A stretch of DNA of 64,000 bases from Megalopta genalis (Eukaryota; Arthropoda; Insecta; Hymenoptera; Halictidae). The translations under genes were made by a program, and so were the position numbers. Numbering within the stretch: the first letter of the stretch is position 1; each line of letters opens with the position of its first letter. Below the pieces are notes generated by a model. That model was given only the letters and a program-made list of their open reading frames with translations. It was not told where the DNA came from and did no database searches. Where the stretch lies: assembly GCF_051020955.1 (NCBI RefSeq), contig NC_135026.1, positions 5,804,501 through 5,868,500 of the forward strand, given 5' to 3'. Below are positions 45,431-56,435 of the stretch, piece by piece.

Positions 45431-46645
45431 CCCTTTGCACTCCGCTGTCCCCTCTCGTGGGACATCGTAATTCTAGCACTAGCATATCACTCGGATGTCC
45501 CCTCCTGTGGGACATTAAAGTTTATTAGTGATTACGGGGAATTGAGTTATTTCAGCGCAACTTTTTGAGACTTGCATGTTTTCTCTTGAAATGGCATAAT
45601 AAAACAAATCAAAATATAGTAAAATTACTAAGATATATGCAAGAAATGTCAGCGGGTTTTGACGAGAACGTGAGAGGCGTGCTCACGACGGTCCGAGCAC
45701 TTCAAAGGCGCCATTTGAAAAGAGCGATAAGGCAACTTTCTAGAAGAAAGATCGGTATGCGAACATAGCAAGCACTGTATAGTGAGATTTATAATAATAA
45801 AATCTGGAGGAAAAGATTTTCAAAGCTGAACTCAGTCTGGTTTGAAGCGTCGAGCGGTATAGATAGATCTAACGAGTGAGAAAATCGGAAAAGTGATTCT
45901 TCTCTTGGTAAATAAATTGTTTGGTAAAAGTTTTTTTGGTAAATATCATCTTGTGAGTTAGTAATAACAATTAGAAATTTTCAACCTATGTATTTATTCA
46001 TATTTTTTATTAGAACAATGGCAAAACGTTCAAACACGAATGAGTCTCATGACACAAGTAGTAGTGAAGATGAGCTCCAAATAGACGTTTATACAGATAT
46101 GTTAGAAAGACTAACTATGTGTAGAAGGTTTTCTTCTACTATTAGCTTTTTTTTACTTAATTTTTACTTAATTTTTTACTTAATTTAAACTTAAACTTTA
46201 CTTTTAACTTAAACTTTAAACTTAAACTTTACTTTTAACTTAAACTTTAAACTTAAACTTTACTTTAAACTTTACTTAATTTTTTACTTTAAAAAATTTT
46301 TTTTACTTAATTTTTCTTCTACTATTATTCTATTGTTTTGATAGCAGTGATAGTGATATTGTCCAAGCAACAAGGCGACGAGAGAAAGAGTTCGCATAGA
46401 TAGCGATTACAACAACAAAACAAAATTATAAAACAAACAATAACAAAATTATAAAAAATAAAATATTGATTTTTTTGCAAATTTCTCGATTTCAGCCAAT
46501 TCATATAAGTCCAATATCATTATAATATGTTAGTTAGTTCCAAAACCATACTAAATAATACGAGGGTCTGTAAATGCCCGTTTCTGCCGAAAAGTGGCGC
46601 TGAGTAGCTGGGAGTAACCTCCAGAATGGTTCGGAATGCTAAGGG
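45431..46645 (+). mobile_element. TTAA-associated piggyBac-like element, internally deleted
   Basis: TTAA at 45427-45430 precedes CCCTTTGCACTCCG; the right end, read inwards from 46645, is CCCTTAGCATTCCG, so 11 of 14 end bases match. The right flank is TTAT, and about 20 bp of family R is missing there. Subterminal palindromes TGTCCCCTCTCGTGGGACA and TGTCCCCTCCTGTGGGACA are on the left. It retains a broken N-terminal transposase-like reading frame, an ACTTAAACTTT low-complexity insertion (46145-46311), and nothing resembling a catalytic domain. Confidence 0.8.
46018..46399 (+). pseudogene. Fragment of acidic N-terminal piggyBac-type transposase (probable)
   Basis: An ATG at 46018, four bases after a TTTTTATTAG splice-acceptor-like sequence, opens MAKRSNTNESHDTSSSEDEL, Ser/Glu/Asp-rich as is usual for piggyBac N-termini. 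Further on, 46340-46399 encodes DSSDSDIVQATRRREKEFA then a stop, in a different frame. Between them is a low-complexity insert flanked by direct copies of TTTTCTTCTACTATTA (46129 and 46312). The catalytic core is absent. Identification rests on composition and the TTAA ends, not on a conserved catalytic motif. Confidence 0.5.
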
Positions 46646-47079
46646 TTATGTTATCGATCGGTGATACCGATTGTACTATTCTAGGGAAATTTAGTTTGGG
46701 ACAATCACCAAGTAGTCGCGATCTTCACATTTTGACAGCATATATTTCTCAAATTCAATTGAGGGGACGACATAGCACCGAGGAAGCTGAAATCATAATG
46801 GTGTTCATTTTTTGGTGGCGCAGTGAGGTTAGGGCACTCTGGGTCTAAATTCGGGAAGGGCAGCGCAGTTAGGCGGTCACGGATTACGTTCACACTTTGT
46901 AAGGTTGTAGATCTAGTTGTCCTCTTTCAGAATATATACCACTTTCTAGGTATAAAATCCATGGTTTCTTAGATATTTATATTGCTTTGTGGCAAGAAAG
47001 TAATTTCGGTTTGCACCGACAGATAGCGTTACGTTCGCATTGTCACTCTTTCGTTAAGGTTACAATTCATTTTGTCTTC
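46646..47079 (-). repeat. Family R, right arm, portion right of the TTAA insertion
   Basis: Reverse complement of most of a 523-bp unit, with TTCAGAATATATACC, an empty family A site, near 46928. A 70-codon plus-strand ORF across it (46636-46848) is not supported. Confidence 0.9.
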
Positions 47080-48261
47080 TAGAACTTCCTCTTTCCGTGA
47101 GAAAGTGTCTTCGAATCGCGTCACATGGCCTCCGAGTTGCCTTCGAAAATAAACCATAAAAAAGGTTAAGCCGTCGCCGCGCGGTTCGAAGAATCGCGAC
47201 ACAGTATTCTCGGTTTCCGCCCCGTCTCGATTCCGTCGTCCGAGCATTTCTGGAAGAAATTGCTGTGCCGCGATGATCGCCGTGGCGTCTATATTCGCCG
47301 AGCTCGCGTTGCCGTTTCTCGGTGCGCGCCAGCCGGCGGAACACAAACGGGGCATAAATCACCGGGCGGCCCCGACGACGCAATCATATTTCACGTACGG
47401 AACGGTAGCGCATTACTAACAAGCCTCGCAGCGTTACCGGCAATTACAAGCAGCGGCGGAAGATCGGCCCGTGTACCATTCCGACCGGGTGATTCTAAAT
47501 CGATTTGTCAGGACGTCGGACACGACCGTTCGCCGCGGCATTAAGGACGACGCAAACAGTCCCCGTTCCTCCGCAACAATCGTTCCGGAAGAGCATCAAC
47601 GGGGGACCAGCGTGTAGCCGGGCCGCGGAACGAACGTACACGGAACGAAACAGGGAACCGGAGGGAATACGACGCTTTCCGCGGGTTACGGACAGCTAAC
47701 AACCGCCGGCCGGCCATTGTGGCGATGGTAGGAGCCGGGCCCGGCTGACTTTTACAAAGTGGACGCGTAACAAATGCCCGGCACGCATACATTAGCCCGC
47801 ATTAATACCTGCTTGGGATTTATTAATGCCCATATTATATTCATGCGTTGCTTACGAGTTCGGGCATGCGCCAGGCCCGATGATATATTCAGCGTCGCGC
47901 TTACTCCATTGTTCGGGGATACCGCGCCGCGGAGGGACTCGCTACCGCGACTCCGATAGTCCGCCGCGCTGCGCCAAGCGCGGCGGTTCGGGTTCTATGA
48001 AGATGCGGTTCTTATTGCTTTTTTTTCTTTCTTTTTTGAAGTACCAGCTTTTCTTCGTTTTCCAGCCTGTTAGCTGCGTTTATGCGTCCGGCGCGATTAT
48101 TAGGTCGAGTCGTGAGTAAACTTACGCCTTTTCTTCGTCGGACGTTTATCTTGTTTTTTTTCTTTATTTGTTTCGTTTTTTTTTCGTTTCTGTCAAATTA
48201 ATGGGTTTGCTGTAGCAGTTGATACAATATTACTTGTACGTACGTGTGTCGATAATGTGAC
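47080..48261. other. CpG-rich unique sequence
   Basis: GC-rich to about 48000 with overlapping ORFs of 61-108 codons lacking recognisable domains; T-rich from 48015 to 48195. No gene supported. Confidence 0.5.
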
Positions 48262-49205
48262 AGTTTTCCACGGATATAATGCGAAACCAACTCAGACTGA
48301 AACTAGATCTAGATTATCCGAGACTTAATGCCAAAATTTAATCTAAACCTAAACTTAAAACTAATTCAGACCTAACGGAATAAAATATCAATAATATAAC
48401 AGTTTTCCTTGGATATAATGTAAACCCAACTCAGACTTAAGCTAGATCTAGGTTATCCCAGACTTGATCAAAACTTAATCTAAACTTAACCTAGAACTAA
48501 CCTATAGACTTAACAGAATAAAATATAAATAATATAATAGCTTCCAGCATTATATAATGCAAACTCAACTCAGACTTAAACCAGATCTAGGTTATCCCAG
48601 ACTTAATGCCAAAATTTAATCTAAACCTAAACTAACTCAGACCTAACGGAATAAAATATCAATAATATAACAGTTTTCCTTGGATATAATGTAAACCCAA
48701 CTCGGACTTAAACCAAATCTAGATTATCCCAGACTTGATAAAAACTTAATCCAAACCTAACCTAGAACTAACGCAGATCTAACAGAATAAAATATCAATA
48801 ATATAACAATTTTCTTCCGATATAATGCAAACCTATCTCAAACAACCTAGATCTAGGTTATCCCAAACTTGACCAAAACTTATTCTAAACCTAACCTAGA
48901 ACTATCGCAGACCTAACAGAATAAAAATATCAGTAATATAACAGTTTTTCTCTGACACAATGCAAACCCAACTCAGACTTTACCCTGATCTAGGTTATCC
49001 CAGATCTAAGGCCAAAAGTTAATCTAAACCGAAACCCGGAACTAAATCAAACCTAACTTAGAACTAACTCAGACCTAACAGAATAAAATATGAATAATAT
49101 AACAGTTTCTTCCATGTCGGATCTAATCGCGATTTAACTCATACCTACCGCAGACCTAAACCAGAGCTGTTTCAGACCTAACCTGGAGCTAACGCAGACC
49201 TAACC
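48262..49205. repeat. About 135-bp CCTAAC-rich tandem repeat, about seven units
   Basis: GATATAATG or a variant begins at 48273, 48412, 48551, 48683, 48819 and 48954, so units are 132-139 bp. Each unit has ATAACAGTTTTCC, CCCAACTCAGACTTA, GATCTAGGTTATCCCAGACT and AACCTAGAACTAAC words. The last unit is degraded. No coding capacity. Confidence 0.9.
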
Positions 49206-50519
49206 TCACTAATCCGAATTCTTCCTCATTTGAACGCGTTCTAAATACAACTGACTCACCGAAGAACGATCAACAAGAAACGCTATCATAAAAAGAAAAA
49301 AACAATGCAGAATTGACTTCGAGAATTTGACCGCATATGTTTTATTATCACATGCCACGATTCGGAGGCAATTCGGAGGCCACGTGACACGATTCGAAGG
49401 CAATTCTTTAGACGACATCCTATGCAGTTTTTTTTTACCCCACCAAACGGACGTAGCGATAAATCACATAGGCGTAAGACCAGCGAAAAGAAATTCACGG
49501 AAACCCGAAATTCGGCATTTCCGGGAGAAATTATTGTTCCTAGATTAATTCGACGTAACGATATCGTTCATCCTCGATCGAAGCTGGTCATCTCGGCGGG
49601 TCGGCATCGGAACGGGAAAAAAAAAGAAGGGAACGACGCGGGGCCGTCGCGATCGCGCCGTTGTAATACCGTATCGTGGTAACCCGTACCGCGATATTGC
49701 GTTTTTCACCGGATCGACGCTCGGAAAAAGAAGTGGCACGCTTAGAAACCAGAATTCCATCGCGACGCCGGTATGCGGGCAAAAGTCATAGAATTTAACA
49801 GAAACGCTTTCAGGCCGCCTCAAACTCGCTCCCCACCGGGGAGGAGAAAAAAAAAGAGAGGGAACAATTTATTGCGGTTTCTGGGAACAAGAAAAATCGC
49901 GGCGAACGAGAGAAAAAGAGAGAGAGAGAGGAGAGGAGAGAGAGAGAGAGAGAGACTCCGATCGATTATACGCCATTAAAGCGAGCGCGTAGGCGGCTGG
50001 CCATAATAACGAGCCGAACATAATGAAATTTAATGGTGCCGTGGCTAATGGCAGCAGGGCGGGGGAGGGGTGGGGGACGTGCGGGCACGCTGTTTACGTT
50101 TCTCTAATAAATTATTGATAAACCGACAGGAAGAATCAGGCGACCCGATTAATACGTTTCGAACCGATGCTGCGGCTCGCGAGCCACGGAAATTCCAGCG
50201 ACCGGAATGATCTTGTTTATTAGGTTGTTCGAGCATGCTTCCATGAATGAAAATTAACCGGTGAGCCCGCTGGCGATCGGCAGGCGCGTTCAGGTGTTTA
50301 TCGCGAGCCGATATTGTGCGGATTCAATTTCCTTTGGATTATCCTGGCGGGATCGAAGGGAAGAAATTCAATTTGGGAACTACTTCTTCTTTTTTGTTCG
50401 CTTCAACGGACACCTTTTACAATTGCTATTCAACGCCGTTTTTTTATCGAAAGGGTAGAATTTTCATTTTAAATAAAAGCTATTTTATTCCAAAAATATT
50501 AATTCAATAGTATTATTAC
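49206..50519. other. Unique intergenic sequence
   Basis: Includes a GAGAG tract at about 49914-49954. ORFs up to 92 codons, none recognisable. No gene supported. Confidence 0.5.
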
Positions 50520-50795
50520 CGATGTGATTCAAATATTAAAAATATTAAAATAATATATATTATTTTAATATAAATATTTTATTAATATTTAATTAATATT
50601 AAATATTAAATATAAATACATTTAACATTAATATATTAATATTAATTTAATGTTTAATATTAAGTAATATTATATGATTTAATTAATATATAATATTTTA
50701 ATATTTATAATATATGTATAGAATAATTATAAGACAGAAAAATAATAAAATAATATATATAATATTAAAATATTATTTTAAAAATATTATTAACA
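50520..50795. repeat. AT-rich low-complexity tract
   Basis: Nearly pure A/T with AATATTAAAATAATATATA and TTAATATTAAT words. Confidence 0.9.
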
Positions 50796-51488
50796 CCATC
50801 ATTGAAAATCCCCCTTCTTAAAAATTAAATTGAGAATTATTTCGCAAATTGAATCCTCGACTGACATTCCAACTGGCCCCACGATAACCACAAAATCGAT
50901 TTAACAAAAGTCGATCCGCACCCGTTAAATATCACCGCTAAATAACCATTCTCTTATCCGGGCGTCGATATTATTCTGATTGGTTGTACGTTGCACAGTG
51001 AATTACTAAAACCAACATTAATAACGAGGTCAGCGATGCCCAGGCAAATGTGAGAACCAGTTCCAGGAAGTCGTGTTGTGTGCCGGGGGTAGTTCGGCAG
51101 ATTAATTACCAGTATCTCTCTTATTCGATTAGATTCGAGATCGAGTCGGTGAAACGGCGGAAACCGAGTGGGCGATGAAAGTTGAATCGGTATGGAGCGT
51201 AATGTAAAATCAGGATTGCTCGGCGCGCTACCTTCACCCGCGTCGCCGATGGAAGCGCCGAAGAGAAGGTGGCTGGGCGACCAGCGAAGCGTCCGTGGAG
51301 AGGGTGGGGTGGGGGGCCGGCCGGTGAATTCATTTGCATATTAATCTATATAATTAACTGCCGCTAACTAATCGCTCGCGTTTAATTAACGCGTTCCTGA
51401 CTGCTTCTCGTACAGGTTACCTAGTCGACGACGTCCTGGTAACTGGCAGGTACACTCTTGATCGGTTTTGCTTGCTTTTGCATTTGTA
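50796..51488. other. Unique intergenic sequence
   Basis: Mixed composition; GGTGGGGTGGGGGGCCGG at 51303-51320. No gene supported. Confidence 0.5.
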
Positions 51489-52681
51489 CAGGGTGTCGAG
51501 AAACGATGCGTGACCACGGCATTATTAATTGCAGCATCGTCGAAAAATGAGACGAAAAGGAGGACAACATTTTTTCATTCGAAGGCTCTTTGGGAGGACT
51601 GAGTTGGAATTTTTTCCCCGAGAACGAAACGATCGATATTGACAGTGATTTTTTCGTTGATAAAACAAGCTTCGATGAGTGCAGAAATATTTTTTTAATT
51701 GTGCTCTGAATCGTTTTAGTTGTTGATAAAAATTCGAAACCTCGAGGTTCGCTATAACTTGAAAGCTTCATTACTGAGATTACTGAGAAGTTGAGCTCGG
51801 TTTAAGAATTTTTCTTGCGGTGAAGGAAAGAATTAATATTAACAGCATTTGTTGTATTGATAAAGCAACCTTCGAAGAGTGCAAAAACATTTTTTTAATC
51901 ATATTTTAAATCGTTTTAGTACTTGATAAAAATTCGAAACTTCGAGGTTCACTGTGACTTGAAAACTTCATTACCAAGATTACTGAGAAGTTAAGCTTGG
52001 TTTAAGAATTTTTCTTGGAGTCACCGAAAGAATCAATATTGACAGCATTTTTTATGTTGATAAAGCAATCTCTGAAGAGTGCAAAAACATTTTTTAAATC
52101 ATGTTTTAGCTGATATTTTTATAGTTAATAAAAATTCAAAACTTTGAAGATCACAGTAACGTGAAAACTGCATTACCAGAAATACCGAGAAGTTGAGCTC
52201 GGTTTAAGAATATTTCTTGCAATGAACGAAAGAATCAATATTAACAGCGTTTTCTATGTTGATAAAGCAACCTTTGAAGAGTGCAAAACCGTTTTTTGCG
52301 TCAAGATTGGTTGCTTGACGATAAGTAGAATTGGTATGTCATTGTCAGACGACGCGTCACTTGATTTCTATTCAACAACATTATTTCTTCGAGCTAACTT
52401 TTCTAAAAAACAGTGCCTTAAATGAAAGAAATATTATTCTTTTTTCGAATGATTTTGTGGGTACCAAGATTTTAGGGGCACCTGATATAATTTTGTCGTT
52501 TTTAACGTCTTCTTTTATGTAAAGGGTTGTCGTGAGACCCTTGTTATACATTGTGATAAGAAAATTTGACCCTTGAGAATCAAGGAGTTATTTTTCAAAT
52601 TTTTTGTATCACATCTTCACCGATGCCTAAGGTGTAGAATCACACTGTAATGGTCGATACACATAATTTCTCGACAACCTG
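51489..52681. mobile_element. TA-flanked TIR element with internal 200-bp tandem repeats
   Basis: It starts CAGGGTGTCGAGAAACGATG after TA at 51487-51488. Read inwards from 52681 the other end is CAGGTTGTCGAGAAATTATG, and TA follows at 52682-52683. The ends match at most of about 20 positions. Inside are four units of a 200-bp repeat, GATAA anchors at 51659, 51859, 52059 and 52261, with GATAAAGCAACCTTCGAAG and GAGTGCAAAAACATTTTTT. No transposase. The unit family also occurs outside the element at 54.6, 56.4 and 59.7 kb. Confidence 0.75.
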
Positions 52682-52949
52682 TACGAGAACGAGGAACGCC
52701 ACGTTCCGAAGTGTCGTAAACCCATGCTGCGCCCCTCCAAGGCCCTTTTTCCACGCAAGCGCGAGATATAACGTTAGAGCACGGCGAGCACAATAACGCG
52801 CGACCGGCCGCGGCGCTGCCATTTTCTTGCCTAGAGGGGCCCGCTCGTTAAACCGGGCCCCTCGTCTGCACCGTTTTTACTACGCGCGCACCCTGCGATC
52901 CTCCATGCGACGCTAAACGAGACAAGTGTCGGGAAGTGTGATCGACTTG
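52682..52949. other. GC-rich unique sequence
   Basis: No supported gene. CpG-rich around 52740-52880. Confidence 0.5.
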
Positions 52950-53770
52950 TGCTACCATCGCTCCGACAGCTTTCTTCTGCTGGCTCGGGCCCTGTTTCTG
53001 GGCCCCTTTTGGGACCCTTGGTGAACGGGAAAGTCGACGCTGTCAGAGTCTGTGGATTTTATCCATTGGAAGTCATTACGAGAAATGTAATAGTTTTTTC
53101 TCTTCCATTTTGGGACAGTTATCGGGCCCTGTTTATGACGCGTGTTAACTGGAAAGTTCGCTACTGGCAACTGTTTAAAATAGACTGGCAATGACAATAA
53201 TTATGTAGAAGAACTACGACAGTTTTGTTCTGCTCCTTATGGGACTGCTTTTGGGTCTCTTTTGGGACCTAGGTGAATCTTTTGGATTCTCGGAAAGTCG
53301 ACAGTGTCTGTTGAAGAGACTGCGAAAATTATGAATTAATGAGAATAATGATTAAGAGGAACATTCTATTTTAGGATTCTTTTTGGGCCTCTCGCAGGAT
53401 CGAAATTTGATAGTACCAACCAACTATTAGGTCTGCAGATTTCGTTTATTTATAAGAAGTTAGTTAGTTATAGATAACAGAACAGCTGGTCCGTTTGTGG
53501 GCCCCTTCTGGGCCCAACTGGGCATACTGTTGAGACAATGATTTTTTTACATTGCGACTGTAGATTTCGTTTATTTATAAGAATAATAGTTATAGATAGC
53601 AGAACAGATGGTTCGTTTCTGGGCCCCTCCTGGGCCCAATTGGGCAAACTGTTGAGACAATGATTTTTTTGCATTTGAGACAAGAACGATTAACAAAACT
53701 ACAACAGATTTCTTTTGCCTCTTAGGACCCCTTTTTGGGGCCCTTTTGGGCCCCTTCACTGGCGTTACAT
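52950..53770. repeat. GGGCCC-rich degenerate tandem repeat
   Basis: Clusters such as TTCTGGGCCCCTTTTGGGACC occur near 52995, 53250, 53375, 53500, 53620 and 53740. The best-preserved pair (about 53444-53570 and 53571-53690) shares ATTTCGTTTATTTATAAGAA, AACTGTTGAGACAATGATTT and GGGCCCCTYCTGGGCCCAA; spacing is about 120 bp. Left units are longer (about 240 bp) and more diverged. Confidence 0.75.
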
Positions 53771-54599
53771 GTTTCATAACTCAATTTGCGACGATCAATT
53801 TCCGTGAAAATAAATAAAAATGTAATCTGTCGCTATGAAGTCACTGCTCTATTATCCGAACGCTCGAACTCTTTCATCGAGTACAATAAATTTAAACGAT
53901 CGAGTGTATGATTAACGAATAAGCCAGTGAATCATTTCCAAAAGAGAATGTATCGCTGAAATCGTTTCGAAAACAGTATAAACGAGAAAAGAAGGGTTCC
54001 GGCGTCGAAATGCACGGCCACGGCGTCGTTATTAAGCGCTGCGTCGAGACACGAGCCAGGAAAATCGCGGCGTCGTTCGGTAGAAATCTTAAACCGGTAC
54101 GCGGCAGGTAACGTGATCGCAGATGTTGGCTAAGCGTGTAAACACGCCACGCTCGCACACCGCGAGGAAATTTTAAAGGTCGCGCGCCACGGCTACGCCT
54201 TCCAAGAGTTCTTCTTCGGCCATCCGTCTTTCGCTCTTCCACCGGCGTGCACCGGTGTACCTCGCCACTACCTCCGAGGATCATAACTAACCAACCTGCC
54301 GGTACACCGTGGTTGTTTATGAAACTCAGCTCTCTGCGTTACAACGTCCCACCGGTCGGTATTCCGCGACAATCCACGGCGGAAGCCTCGTGAATATTTA
54401 TTGCGCGGTCGCGCTCCAACGTGGAACAGGATGATATCGGTTCATCAAAGCGTTTCGTTTCCAACCCACGCGGACGAACGGACCGAAATTCTTCTTCGAC
54501 CTCTCCCAGCGATCTTGGACAACGGATTTTTTGGCAATTTACTCTCTTTGGCAGATTTATTTTTTAAATTGCTTGAATCGTTTCGGTAGGGAAACCTCG
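53771..54599. other. Unique intergenic sequence
   Basis: A 130-codon minus-strand ORF (53892-54284) has no recognisable domain. No gene supported. Confidence 0.5.
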
Positions 54600-55500
54600 T
54601 TGCTGGAGACGAGTACTTTTTAAGAATTTTTTTCATGTGAACGGAATAACGAATGTTGGCGGAATTTTTGTTGTCGATAAAGCAAGCTTCGAATGGTGCG
54701 AAATGATTTTTTGTATGACATTTACATCGTTTTAATGGTTGATTAAAATTGAAAACTTGGTAAATCGTTTTAAGGACACAAATTGCTCGCTGAGAAAATG
54801 GCCTCAGTTTGGGAATTTTTTTCTAGCGAATAAATCGAGTAATTTTCGCAGAAATTTTTATGAGGATAAAACGATCTTTGAAGAGTGCGAAATAATTTTT
54901 TAAATAATTTTTTGCAGCAGTTTGATGACTGATTAAAATTCAAAACTTGATAAATCGTTTTAAGGACACAAATTGCTCGCTGAGAAAATGGCCTCAATTT
55001 GGGAATTTTTTTCTAGCGAATAAATCGAGAAATCTTCACAGCAATTTTTATGTTGATAAAGCAACCTTTGAACAGTGCAAAATGATTTTTTAAATAATTT
55101 TTTGCAGCATTCTAATGACTGATAAAAATTCAAAACTTGGCAAATCGTTTTGAGGACACAAATTACCCACTGAGAAAATGTCCTCAGTTTGGAAATTTTT
55201 TCCAGCGAACAAAACTCGCAAATTTCGCAGCAATTTTTACGTTGACAAAGCAACCTTCGAACAGTGCAAAATGATGTTTTTATCCAAGTTCCAAATCGTT
55301 TCAGTGTTGGATAAAAATTCAAATCTTAGATCCCTCGGATATAGAAAATTTAGCGAAATTACTGAGAAATTGAGCTCTGTTTAAGAATTTTTGCCCAGCG
55401 AACGAAACAAACAACACTGACACGAATTTTTTCGTCGATCGAGTAACCTTGGAACAGCGCGGAACGATTTTTTAAATAATTTTCAGAGCCACCAGAATGC
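54600..55500 (+). repeat. 190-bp tandem array (same family as the 51.5-kb element), five units
   Basis: GATAA or variant anchors at 54676, 54865, 55055, 55244 and 55436 give a 189-192 bp period. Units contain ACACAAATTGCTCGCTGAG, AAAATGGCCTCAGTTTGGG and GAACAGTGCAAAATGATTT. No TIR bounds this array. ORFs of 68-120 codons read through unit boundaries and are artefacts. Confidence 0.9.
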
Positions 55501-56435
55501 CTGATTAAAATTCATATCCGACAAGACGCCTGTGACGTGAAAATATCCTCGAAAAAATTCTCGTCCGCAGAGGGATAAAAAAGGATTACTGCGTGACAGA
55601 CTATCTGATTATTATGACAGTGGTGCGTTACCTGGCGTTTTATTAATTCCCGCCGCGGCACCCACGAGTGTGAAACGATCGGGGAACGAGGATGGCTTCG
55701 CGGAGGCCTAGGCACACAATTAAATAGCAGTATTCGCCTCGGCCGAGGCATCGCCTTCGGGACAAGGACGATCGTGATTATCGGGGTTTCTGCAATATCT
55801 ATTAAAACCGGTTGTGTCGTGGAAAGGAGCCGTGTGCGCGCAGATCGTGGAAAATCCTTGTTGCGTCACGTTGCGAGGACCGCGTCGCCTCCGACAATTA
55901 TATTCTCTTTTAAGGTGTCTGGCCGCGGTGGAATCGCTTTTAAAAGGGTCTCAACCATCGGCGCGGCATCGGATATAATCAAATTTATAACGGCGCGTTC
56001 GCCGACTCACTTTCCTCGATAATCCTTCAACGTGCTTAAAACGTACTTTACGGCCGCCCCACCTCGAGGCGTTCATTAAATCACGATGCAATTACATTCT
56101 TCGCTGCGCGCGTTATTGTGCCTTCGACGATTCCCCCCTCCCCCTCCACCCCTCCCACTGGCACAACAGTGCCCGACCAGCCAGCCAGCCAGCGTTTCAA
56201 CCGAGAGACGCCTGTTTAAAAGCGAATGAAACGCCGCGTGTGTCGGTGTGCTTAATTATATGCGGGGACATCAGCGGACGCGAACGACCCACGGATTCCA
56301 GCGATTCCGGTATCTGGTTTCGCATACCGTGCGACGCTAATCATTTTTCAAGGCGTGGCGAGCGCAGCGTCTGTTTCGGCTCGGCCGCGAATTCAGGAGC
56401 CAGGATTTCTCGGAACGACGAACGATATTTGGAAA
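55501..56435. other. CpG-rich unique sequence
   Basis: Includes a C-rich run at 56132-56157. ORFs under 105 codons without recognisable domains. Confidence 0.5.

Larger units (their letters stand above)
43205..47079. repeat. Family R large inverted repeat of 523-bp units, with two nested transposons
   Basis: The outer ends are inverted copies of GAAGACAAAA plus ACCTTAACAAAAGAATGAC-like sequence. The left arm (43205-44640) holds two direct units; CAAAAGAATG begins at 43231 and 44121, and the 890-bp spacing minus the 367-bp insertion gives a 523-bp unit. The right arm (45275-45430 and 46646-47079) is the reverse complement of about one and a bit units, split by a TTAA element. The 44641-45274 spacer is unique. 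No transposase is seen. Confidence 0.85.
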
